Assembly (NCBI GenBank): GCA_023460955.1
Contig: JAEWOH010000056.1
Span: 1-64,000 of the forward strand
Origin: Bacillota bacterium
GTDB lineage: Bacteria > Bacillota > Clostridia > Acetivibrionales > DSM-1351
Direction of reading: 5' to 3'
DNA length: 64,000 bases
In this document: positions 8,034 through 15,341 of the stretch, piece after piece
Layout of the letters: each line of letters opens with the position of its first letter
How positions within the stretch are numbered: the stretch's first letter is position 1
Position numbers and translations under genes: made by a program
Notes under the pieces: model-generated
What the model saw: the letters and a program-made list of their open reading frames with translations, nothing else
What the model was told of the DNA's origin: nothing
Databases searched by the model: none

Positions 8034-8134
8034 TTGGCTACCTCTATCTCTACAAACCATCACTTTATTTGTCAAATATAATGATATTATAACATAAAAT
8101 GGTATATTAAGTATAGAGTGTTGTAAAGCTTTAA

Positions 8135-8401
8135 CTATCTCATAGTTTTACGTTCTATAAACCATTTATATTGGTTATCTTCAAAATATAGGTAGGTCTC
8201 TTTGTTCTGGATACTCACCTTATAGCGGATAGCAACACCACTTACATGAATACTACTTGCCCTCTTCATTTCAAGAACTTTGTCAACAATATACTGGTTC
8301 TCCCCTAAATAAATGATAAGTGGAATTAAAGCTCCATCCTCTCGGTTGAGGACTTGAACATTAACGTATTGTTTTTCATAGTTATATATTTTGTCAGTCA
8401 T
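8135..8401 (-). CDS. hypothetical 88-residue protein, probably SOS-induced
   Basis: Starts MTDKIYNYEKQYVNVQVLNR; AGGAG lies about 8 bases upstream of the ATG. Mostly beta-rich by eye, with a basic C-terminus (FIERKTMR), no membrane segment. Directly upstream is a TTTACA-18-TATAAT promoter and a GAAC-N4-GTTC LexA-type operator between the -10 and the gene, so DNA damage should induce it. It is the first cargo gene after the integrase. I do not recognise the family; a role in island excision or damage response is only suggested by the control and position. Confidence 0.6.
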   Translation of the reverse strand: MTDKIYNYEKQYVNVQVLNREDGALIPLIIYLGENQYIVDKVLEMKRASSIHVSGVAIRYKVSIQNKETYLYFEDNQYKWFIERKTMR

Positions 8402-8427
8402 TTATATCAACTCCTATTAAATAAAGA

Positions 8428-8439
8428 GAACGTTTGTTC
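8428..8439 (-). promoter_or_regulatory. LexA (SOS) box
   Basis: GAACGTTTGTTC fits the Firmicute LexA/DinR consensus GAAC-N4-GTTC exactly in both half sites. It lies 11 bases downstream of the -10 hexamer and 27 bases before the start codon at 8401, where bound LexA would block transcription. Confidence 0.75.
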
Positions 8440-8449
8440 GATTAATTTA

Positions 8450-8479
8450 ATTATATAACTGGTGACAGTGTAATGTAAA
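8450..8479 (-). promoter_or_regulatory. sigma-A promoter of the SOS-boxed gene
   Basis: On the minus strand, -35 TTTACA (8474-8479) and -10 TATAAT (8450-8455) are separated by 18 bases; the LexA box follows directly. Confidence 0.65.
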
Positions 8480-8504
8480 TAACAAAAAATTGAAAGTAAG
8501 AAAA

Positions 8505-8529
8505 AGAACCCTGTTTGTGGCAAGGCTCT
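8505..8529 (-). terminator. terminator after the integrase gene
   Basis: On the minus strand AGAGCCTTG pairs with CAGGGTTCT and is followed by TTTTTC. It lies 25 bases after the integrase stop codon and separates it from the cargo genes. Confidence 0.7.
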
Positions 8530-8554
8530 TAATTGGTATGGATTATTTGTTCTA

Positions 8555-9494
8555 TTACTTCTTTTTAAATATATTTTTTTTGCTTGGGTTTTTAGGTGCT
8601 ATATCATTAATAATACTGGCTACATCTTTTGTATTTGCATTGTAATAAGTATTAAGCTCCTTGAGAGTACTATGTCCAGTCAGTTTTTGAAGCAGGATTG
8701 CATTAGTATTACTATTTACGGCATTTGTAATAAATGTGTGCCGATATTTATGGATTCCAGTCTGTAGTACTCCCCTATGATGATTATACTTTTCCAACTC
8801 TTTATTTATAGTACTGGTACTTAAAATTGTATTATATACCGAGCAAAATAAATACTCATCAGCACTTTCATAATTCCTGACACTAAGATATATTTCTAGA
8901 ACTTCGTACAAAGAATTGGAGATTGGTATATACCTACATTTCTTATTTTTTGTATGATTTAAGGCAATTACTCTGTTAACCATATCAACATTCATTACTT
9001 TTAAATTAAGTAGCTCTGTACGCCTTATAGCGGTACTAGCAAACACCCAAACCATGCACCAATTACGTATTGATACAAAATCCTTCTCTTTTGGTTGCTT
9101 TAGTAGTAAATTCATCTCCTGTTCGGAATAAATATCCTTGAAAGTTCTCTGAACTTTTATTTCATGGATTTCTACCTTTGGAAGATAACCTTTACTATAA
9201 CCATATTTAAAGATTGGAGATAACTTAGTAATATAGCTATTAATCGTTGTGTCCTTGAATCCATTCTTTTTTAAGTAAAGGATATACATATTAACAGAAT
9301 CGGAATCAATGGGATTATCTCCATTGAACTCACTAAAGTACTTTAAAGCTGATTTGTAGCCCTTTATAGTGACCTCTGCTGTACCTCGGTATGGTACATA
9401 AATTGTAATAATCTTCTGCTACTTCATTAAGATTTTTTTCTTTCTGTTGAGGTGTCTTAAATACTTGTTTACCATAGGTGTTACCTTTCTGCAT
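8555..9494 (-). pseudogene. tyrosine integrase of the guaA island, one-base frameshift
   Basis: The ATG at 9494 (MQKGNTYGKQVFKTPQQ) has GGAAGGGA upstream. This frame runs to EDYYNL and then goes out of phase near 9400; the rest continues in another frame as YVPYRGTAEVTIKGYKSALK and on to the stop at 8555. Deleting one T/A base in the run near 9399-9404 gives a continuous 312-residue integrase: SAM-like N-terminus, then a catalytic domain with Arg in TAIRRTELLNL, Lys in HTKNKKCRYIP, HKYRHTF, LTGHST and the nucleophile in LNTYYNAN. All catalytic residues survive. It would insert or excise the island at guaA. The shift may be a real inactivation or a sequence error. Confidence 0.8.
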
Positions 9495-9531
9495 AATTAT
9501 TCTTCCCTTCCTTATGATTTTTGACGTGTCT

Positions 9532-9616
9532 ACATCATACACACCATGAAAAAGCATCAAAAAAGGGTAAAAAAATGTGTACGATATACTATTTTTCAAG
9601 CAAACATCATACACAC
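9532..9616. repeat. iterated ACATCATACACAC sites between integrase and guaA
   Basis: ACATCATACACAC occurs at 9532-9544 and again at 9604-9616, with an inverted near-copy (GTGTACGATAT, about 9577-9587) between them. Spaced direct and inverted copies next to an integrase and its junction look like arm-type integrase sites or an operator for the integrase gene. Confidence 0.5.
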
Positions 9617-9676
9617 TTTTGATTATTTTCTCATATAGTCAGAATCCTTAAAACCGTTCCAGCTCCACCTTGCACC

Positions 9677-9700
9677 TTACTCCCACTCAATAGTAGCCGG
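9677..9700. other. probable island junction (att) at the 3' end of guaA
   Basis: The last codons of guaA, complement of TTACTCCCACTCAATAGT, lie at the boundary between core genes and the integrase-bearing island. The 3' end of guaA is an established integration site of tyrosine-integrase islands. No second copy of this sequence was found in 1-9660, so the other junction is either left of the window or lost. Confidence 0.4.
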
Positions 9701-11212
9701 TGGCTTTGAGGTAATGTCATACACAACTCTGTTGATGTGTTTTACTTCATTAACGATACGAGTTGAGATTTTCTCTAAAACGTCATAAGGAATTCTCGCC
9801 CAATCGGCAGTCATAAAGTCTGTAGTAGTTACTGCACGAAGTGCCAGGGTGTAGTCATAGGTTCTTTCGTCGCCCATAACACCAACACTTCTCATGTTAG
9901 TTAAAACTGTAAAATACTGATTTATCGCTCTTCCCAAACCTGCAGCCTTTATTTCCTCGCGGAAAATATAGTCTGTATCTCTCAAGGTATCAAGCTTTTC
10001 CTTTGTAAGGTCACCGATTACTCTTATAGCAAGTCCTGGTCCGGGGAACGGCTGTCTCCAAACAATATCCTCCGGAATTTCCATTTCTTCTCCGGCTTTT
10101 CTTACTTCATCCTTGAAAAGATTTCTCAATGGTTCAATTATTTCTTTGAAGTCAACATGGTCCGGAAGTCCTCCAACATTGTGATGGCTCTTAATAACAG
10201 CTGCATCGCCATGTCCGCTTTCTATTACGTCAGGATAAATTGTACCCTGTACAAGGAAATCTACCTTTCCGATCTTCTTTGCTTCATCTTCAAATACTCT
10301 TATGAATTCTTCACCGATGATTTTTCTCTTGGTTTCAGGATCAGATACCCCTTTTAATTTTTCAAGGAATCTGTCTTCACAGTTAACGCGTATCATATTT
10401 ATATCATATTGATTTCTGAATACCTGCTCAACCTGGTCGCCTTCATATTTTCTCAAAAGACCATGGTCAACAAATATACAGGTCAGCTGTTTACCTATTG
10501 CTTTGTGAATTAATACTGCAGCTACAGAGGAATCAACTCCTCCTGAAAGTGCACATAAAACCTTCTTGTCTCCAACCTTTTCTTTAATAGCTTTGATTTG
10601 ATTTTCAACAAAGGACGACATAACCCAGTCACCCTTACAACCACAAATATTATAAAGGAAATTTCTGAACATTAATGTTCCCTTTGGAGTATGCATAACC
10701 TCAAGATGATATTGAACAGCATAAAAATTCTTTCCAATATGCTGCATTGCACTAACAGGGCAATTTGAAGACTTAGCTGTTACAGTAAAGCCTTCAGGTG
10801 GATTTGTTACATGGTAGGTGTGGCTCATCCAGCAGGTTGTGTTCTCATCAACATCCTGGAAAAAAGGCTGTGACTTGTCGACAGATATTTCAACCTTGCC
10901 ATACTCGCGCTGTTTTGCTGCTTCAACCTTTCCACCAAGCATAACACTCATAAGCTGCATTCCGTAGCATATTCCCAAAACAGGAATTCCAAGTTCAAAT
11001 ACTCCGGGATCACATTTCGGTGCTCCTTCATCAAGAACTGAATTAGGTCCGCCTGTGAATATTATACCCTTTGGATTATATGATTTGATACGTTCCAAGG
11101 ATGCATTGTAAGGAATAACCTCGCAGTAGACATTAGCTTCTCTGACACGGCGCGCAATCAGCTGATTGTACTGTCCGCCGAAATCAAGCACTAAAACCAT
11201 TTCATTATTCAA
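9677..11212 (-). CDS. guaA: GMP synthase (glutamine-hydrolysing)
   Basis: 511 residues, the usual length. Converts XMP, ATP and glutamine to GMP in the last step of guanine nucleotide synthesis. N-terminal class I glutamine amidotransferase: GICYGMQ nucleophile Cys and the HLE of YHLEVMHT; then the ATP pyrophosphatase P-loop ALSGGVDSSVAA and the dimerisation domain ending KPPATIEWE. Cytoplasmic. Its 3' end serves as the boundary of the accessory island; the reading frame is intact there, so insertion kept the C-terminus. The upstream 290 bases hold its promoter region and that of the divergent fusion gene. Confidence 0.97.
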   Translation of the reverse strand: MNNEMVLVLDFGGQYNQLIARRVREANVYCEVIPYNASLERIKSYNPKGIIFTGGPNSVLDEGAPKCDPGVFELGIPVLGICYGMQLMSVMLGGKVEAAKQREYGKVEISVDKSQPFFQDVDENTTCWMSHTYHVTNPPEGFTVTAKSSNCPVSAMQHIGKNFYAVQYHLEVMHTPKGTLMFRNFLYNICGCKGDWVMSSFVENQIKAIKEKVGDKKVLCALSGGVDSSVAAVLIHKAIGKQLTCIFVDHGLLRKYEGDQVEQVFRNQYDINMIRVNCEDRFLEKLKGVSDPETKRKIIGEEFIRVFEDEAKKIGKVDFLVQGTIYPDVIESGHGDAAVIKSHHNVGGLPDHVDFKEIIEPLRNLFKDEVRKAGEEMEIPEDIVWRQPFPGPGLAIRVIGDLTKEKLDTLRDTDYIFREEIKAAGLGRAINQYFTVLTNMRSVGVMGDERTYDYTLALRAVTTTDFMTADWARIPYDVLEKISTRIVNEVKHINRVVYDITSKPPATIEWE

Positions 11213-11410
11213 AATAACAACTCCTCTTAATTAGTAATATTTATAGTTTAAATCAAAACTGAAAAAAATAACTTCAATATTTTTATTAAGCAAATAATCA
11301 GGCATGTTTCTTTCTTGCTCGTTATATTATATCGAATTTTATTTGGGCTGCATAGCATCAAAAACCATATTTTGAGCAAATAAATCAAATTATTTTTGTA
11401 TAATTTTTGT

Positions 11411-11444
11411 TGTATAATTATTCATATACATGTATAATTATACA
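11411..11444 (+). promoter_or_regulatory. two tandem ARG-box-like palindromes
   Basis: TGTATAATTATTCA (11411-11424) and the perfect palindrome TGTATAATTATACA (11431-11444) resemble the ARG box core TGAATAATTATTCA bound by ArgR/AhrC (13 and 12 of 14 matches). Their centres are 20 bases apart, the spacing of paired ARG boxes. They lie 58-91 bases before the ArgD-like fusion gene. The region is very AT-rich, so chance is possible. Confidence 0.5.
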
Positions 11445-11501
11445 TTATCAAAACTATATTGGTAATAAACGTATTAACTTCTATTTTTAGGAGGTATAGT
11501 A

Positions 11502-13412
11502 ATGAAAAGTAACCTAAAACAATTGGATAGTATCGAAAACTATCTTGAGATTGACCTGTTAATTAACTTCAATAGCATTGAGGTAAAACAACTGGCTGAT
11601 CAATTGCAGTTGGCGGCTGCAGATGAGCTTTCGGCAGTCAAGAGGGCGTATGAGTATGTTCGTGATACTTTTCCGCACACGTTTGATATTAATGGTCAAG
11701 GTGTTGCATGTTCTGCAAGTGATGTAATTAAATTGGGACATGGAGCGTGTTATGCCAAAGCTCATCTGCTGGCGGCTCTCCTCAGGTACGCGGGAATCCC
11801 GTCCGGCATCTGCTACCAGCGTCTTTGTCTGGAAACACCGGTTGACCTGCCCGCCAACGCATCACACCCCGACCGCCAAAGTTCAGAGCCGCCTGTCATA
11901 TTTTCTGCCGAGCCGCCTGTCTCATTTTCTGCCAAGCCGCCTGCCACATTTACAGCTGAGCCGCCCGACGCGTCCGGTGCTCCGCGCACAAGGTTAGTTC
12001 TTCATGCAGTTAACGCAGTATTCCTGAAATCGCTGAACAAATGGGTACGAATGGATGTGCGCGGCAATACAAACGGCATAAATGCCCAATTCAGTGTGGA
12101 GCATGAGCAGCTGGCCTTTGACATTCATCCGCAGTTTGATGAAGAGGACGGTCTGGTCATATACAGCAAAACTCCTGCCAGCGTGGCTCATGCATTAAGT
12201 TCATCTGATAACGCCCGGCAGCTTAAGGCAAACCTGCCCTCTTATATTTTGGACAATGACTCCCTCCTTTTTACTGCAAACAGACCTGAGGTTGTTATGG
12301 AGAAGGGAAAGGGCATGTATATGTGGGATACGGAAGGAAAGAAGTATCTTGATTTTGTTGGTGGCTGGGCGGTTAATTGTCTTGGGCATTGTCCCGCTGT
12401 TATGGCAGAAGCATTGACAAAGCAGGCTGAAACACTTGTAAACTGTAGTCCGTCCTTCTATAACCCCCAAATGCTCAAGTTTGCCAGACTTCTGACTGAG
12501 ACTTCCTGCTTTGATAAGGTTTTCTTCACAAACAGTGGAGCAGAAGCAAATGAAAGTGCAATCAAGCTGGCCAGAAAATACGGCTCAAAATTTAAATCAG
12601 GCGCTTATGAAATTATAACTACAATAAATGGCTTTCACGGCCGTACACTTGCCACCATGTCGGCAACAGGAAAAAAACATTGGGAGCCACTGTTTGCGCC
12701 AAAAGTATCCGGTTTCGTTCACGTACCTTTTAATGATGCTGAGGCAGTGAGGAAAGCGGTTACAGAAAACACCTGTGCAGTATTGCTTGAACCAATTCAG
12801 GGTGAAGGAGGGGTTAATGTTGCTGATGTTTCATATATCAAGGAACTGAGAAAAATATGCGACGATAACAATATCCTTCTGATATTTGATGAAATTCAGA
12901 CGGGAATTGGACGAACAGGTAAAATGTTTGCCTATGAACACTACGGCATCGAACCTGATGTTATGACTCTGGCTAAAGGTATTGGAGGAGGCTTTCCGCT
13001 TTCAGCCATGCTTACCAAAAAGCAGTTTGATATATTCGACGCAGGAGATCAGGGGGGTTCCTATTCCAGCCAGCCTCTGGCTATGAGCGTAGGCTTTGCG
13101 GTTGTTTCAGAGGTCATAAAAAGTAACTTACCCCTCCATGCACACAATATGGGGCTATATGTTATCTCGAAGCTTGAAATAATTAAGGAAAAGTATAAGC
13201 TTTCAAATATCCGCGGTATGGGCTTGCTTATCGCTTTTGACCTAAATATTTCTAAAGCGGCACAAGTGGCAGCCGAATGTCTGAAGTCAGGTCTTGCAGT
13301 TAATTCTCCACAACCCTCAACTATAAGACTTATGCCTCCACTGATAGTTAAAGAGGCTGAGATTGACGAAATGCTTTCAATACTATGCCGAGTTCTGGAT
13401 AAACTTCTCTAG
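11502..13412 (+). CDS. transglutaminase-like domain fused to class III (ArgD-like) aminotransferase
   Basis: 636 residues with an AGGAGG site before the ATG. Residues 1-230: transglutaminase-like domain with a Cys-His-Asp triad, Cys83 (GHGACYAKA), His168 (LVLHAVNAVF) and Asp185 (WVRMDVRGN), interrupted between Cys and His by a Pro-rich insert of four 8-residue repeats (129-160). Residues 248-636: full PLP fold I aminotransferase resembling acetylornithine/ornithine aminotransferases: TNSGAEANESAIKLARK, GFHGRTLATMSATG, FDEIQTGIGRTG and PLP Lys492 in TLAKGIGGGFPL. Both halves look catalytically complete. The substrate is unknown; the operators upstream and homology to ArgD hint at ornithine/arginine chemistry. 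A GNAT gene follows after 52 bases. Confidence 0.85.
   Translation: MKSNLKQLDSIENYLEIDLLINFNSIEVKQLADQLQLAAADELSAVKRAYEYVRDTFPHTFDINGQGVACSASDVIKLGHGACYAKAHLLAALLRYAGIPSGICYQRLCLETPVDLPANASHPDRQSSEPPVIFSAEPPVSFSAKPPATFTAEPPDASGAPRTRLVLHAVNAVFLKSLNKWVRMDVRGNTNGINAQFSVEHEQLAFDIHPQFDEEDGLVIYSKTPASVAHALSSSDNARQLKANLPSYILDNDSLLFTANRPEVVMEKGKGMYMWDTEGKKYLDFVGGWAVNCLGHCPAVMAEALTKQAETLVNCSPSFYNPQMLKFARLLTETSCFDKVFFTNSGAEANESAIKLARKYGSKFKSGAYEIITTINGFHGRTLATMSATGKKHWEPLFAPKVSGFVHVPFNDAEAVRKAVTENTCAVLLEPIQGEGGVNVADVSYIKELRKICDDNNILLIFDEIQTGIGRTGKMFAYEHYGIEPDVMTLAKGIGGGFPLSAMLTKKQFDIFDAGDQGGSYSSQPLAMSVGFAVVSEVIKSNLPLHAHNMGLYVISKLEIIKEKYKLSNIRGMGLLIAFDLNISKAAQVAAECLKSGLAVNSPQPSTIRLMPPLIVKEAEIDEMLSILCRVLDKLL
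11886..11981 (+). repeat. four 24-bp in-frame tandem repeats
   Basis: Four consecutive units encode EPPVIFSA, EPPVSFSA, KPPATFTA and EPPDASGA. The DNA (GAGCCGCCTGT...) is markedly more GC-rich than its surroundings. It lies in a loop of the transglutaminase-like domain and may vary in copy number between strains. Confidence 0.8.
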
Positions 13413-13464
13413 TGATATGAACAAAAGAAATTTAAAGATATATTAATAATGGGGGGGTGTAAAC

Positions 13465-14256
13465 ATGGATCTGCTATATAATAAAGCAATTGAATACTTA
13501 AAAACAGATACCATAAAAAACCTAGCGACACTAAAGTACTTACAATTCTTTAAAGATAATGTTGAAATCAGCCTGATGGAAGATCCCTTTGATTGGGCAT
13601 TGCTTATAGCAATTCCAATTGAATTACTTTGGTACGACTCGGTCAACTATCCCGATGCGAATCAGACTGTTTTTATAAACGGAACCTCTGATGAGCTAAT
13701 GTATTCACTTCTGGGTAAACTTAAAGAAAACAACTATGTTATCAGGACTAATAAGCCCATCGACTTTTCACCGCTGAAAAACAGGTATCAAATTTCTCAT
13801 GGCAGCTCTTATGTATCTTACACCTGTAATTCCGTTAATAATGCTGTTCAGAAATCAAACCTGTCAGATAATGTTCAGCAGCATCATATTCTTACAGATG
13901 AAGCAATTAAACTTATTACAAATAATGGATATACTGAGGAAAGCTTAAGAAAATATTTTGGTAATGAGTCGGTTTGGTTCGGCTATATATGCGAAGGGAT
14001 AATCAAAAGTATTTGTTTTGTATACCAAAATTATGAAGCTATCTGGGAAATTGCCGGTGTTCATACTATTGAGTCTGACAGAAATAAAGGCTATGGCCGA
14101 GCTGTTGTCACTTCTGCAATTGAGTATCTGTTACATAAAGGCTTAACACCAAGATATGGAGTTAATATAAACAACACAGCATCCATTAATCTTGCAGAAA
14201 GCCTGGGAATGAAACAATTTCTCAGGATAGATCATTTTCTGCTGAAGGCTGACTAA
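13465..14256 (+). CDS. GNAT-family N-acetyltransferase
   Basis: 263 residues; a G-rich ribosome site (GGGGGGG) precedes the ATG. Residues 1-140 form a variable N-terminal domain; residues 150-262 carry the GNAT fold with the acetyl-CoA loop in ESDRNKGYGRAVVTSAIEYLL (R/Q-x-x-G-x-G/A pattern) and the final YGVNINNTASINLAESLGMKQF strand-helix. Cytoplasmic. It begins 52 bases after the fusion gene with no terminator between, so the two probably form one operon closed by the hairpin at 14315-14353. The acceptor is unknown; co-transcription suggests an amine linked to the aminotransferase product. Confidence 0.8.
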   Translation: MDLLYNKAIEYLKTDTIKNLATLKYLQFFKDNVEISLMEDPFDWALLIAIPIELLWYDSVNYPDANQTVFINGTSDELMYSLLGKLKENNYVIRTNKPIDFSPLKNRYQISHGSSYVSYTCNSVNNAVQKSNLSDNVQQHHILTDEAIKLITNNGYTEESLRKYFGNESVWFGYICEGIIKSICFVYQNYEAIWEIAGVHTIESDRNKGYGRAVVTSAIEYLLHKGLTPRYGVNINNTASINLAESLGMKQFLRIDHFLLKAD

Positions 14257-14314
14257 AACCTTGAGAATATCAATAATCCATATAATAAAACTAAAAGTAT
14301 ATAAAAAAGATATA

Positions 14315-14353
14315 AGAAATCGTACTATTCATAATAGGAATAATACGATTTCT
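14315..14353. terminator. bidirectional terminator hairpin
   Basis: AGAAATCGTACTATTC (14315-14330) pairs with GGAATAATACGATTTCT-type sequence (14338-14353) with one mismatch; T-rich on the plus side. It separates the GNAT gene (+) from the convergent radical SAM gene (-). Confidence 0.75.
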
Positions 14354-14396
14354 TTCTGCTTATTGTTGTGTGTAAAGTCATGTTTAATATGAATTG

Positions 14397-15341
14397 TTAC
14401 TTGTACCTGCTCAGGTTTTTTTCTCCATTGAGATAATTAAAGCATTTTCCTTGATAGGTATTTCGCTCATTCATTTTAGCCTCAATCATATCCTGCAGCT
14501 TCCACCAGCTGGTATTCCAGTTGCAGAAAACAGTTCTTTCGGCAGGCGCTCTGCCTAAAAGTCTTTGAACGACAATATCAGGGTTCAGGTTCTCGAGAAA
14601 AGCTATAGTTCTATCTATAAATTCATCGGATTCAATAGGCTTAATATCTCCTTTTGAATACATCCTTTCCAGTTCGGTACCCTGTAGAATAAATAAGGAG
14701 TGGCATTTCACCTGAGAAACGCCCAAGGCAGATATTATTTTGGCACCCTCAATAACATCCTCAATATTATCCATCGGAAGGTCAGTTATATAATGGGCGC
14801 AAACCTCAAGTCCGTACTTTCTTATTCTTATCGAAGCATCTATAAATTCGGCTAGTGTGTGTCCACGGTTTAAAAGCTTAAGCGTATGATAGTTCACTGT
14901 CTGCAAGCCCAGTTCTATGACAATATCCATACCTTTTTCTCTCTTTATTTCGGAAAGAAACTCCATATATTTGTCAGATATACAGTCGGGACGGGTTGAA
15001 ATATATATTGCTACAATCCCATCCCTGCACGCCTCTGATATATTCTTTACAAATAAATTATACGGCAAATAGGTATTTGAATAATTTTGAAAATAGGCAA
15101 TAAACTTATCGCTGCCATAATTTTGACCAATATATTTTGAATTATGTTCCAATTGTTCTGCAACCGACATTTCACAGGACAGATTTTCAAAGCCCGCCCC
15201 TTCTTCACCGCAAAAAATACATCCCGCCGAGCCCTGACTTCCGTCCCTGTTCGGACAGGTGACGGGAAGATTTAGCGGGAGTTTATATACCTTGGTTCCA
15301 TATTTGTTTTTGAGATACTGAGAGAATTTATTGTACAGCAA
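14397..15341 (-). CDS. radical SAM protein, TIGR01212/YhcC family
   Basis: 314 residues. The start is TTG at 15341, inside the end of larC (14-base overlap), with GGAAGGGA about 6 bases upstream, so translation is coupled to larC. The N-terminus LPVTCPNRDGSQGSAGCIFC carries the Cys residues of the 4Fe-4S site in the CPNRDG...GCxxC arrangement typical of the YhcC/TIGR01212 group; the partial TIM barrel follows (VIELGLQTVNYHTLKLLNRGH, YITDLPMDN). Biochemical role in this family is not firmly known. The overlap with a nickel-pincer gene may be only positional. Confidence 0.85.
   Translation of the reverse strand: MLYNKFSQYLKNKYGTKVYKLPLNLPVTCPNRDGSQGSAGCIFCGEEGAGFENLSCEMSVAEQLEHNSKYIGQNYGSDKFIAYFQNYSNTYLPYNLFVKNISEACRDGIVAIYISTRPDCISDKYMEFLSEIKREKGMDIVIELGLQTVNYHTLKLLNRGHTLAEFIDASIRIRKYGLEVCAHYITDLPMDNIEDVIEGAKIISALGVSQVKCHSLFILQGTELERMYSKGDIKPIESDEFIDRTIAFLENLNPDIVVQRLLGRAPAERTVFCNWNTSWWKLQDMIEAKMNERNTYQGKCFNYLNGEKNLSRYK

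Noticed and set aside
9333..9614. Separate 93-residue protein
   Set aside because: It is the N-terminal piece of the frameshifted integrase plus unlikely upstream sequence; the ATG at 9494 is the real start.
11740..11997. 85-codon frame inside the fusion gene
   Set aside because: Out-of-frame shadow of the GC-rich repeat region; the main frame has full domains.
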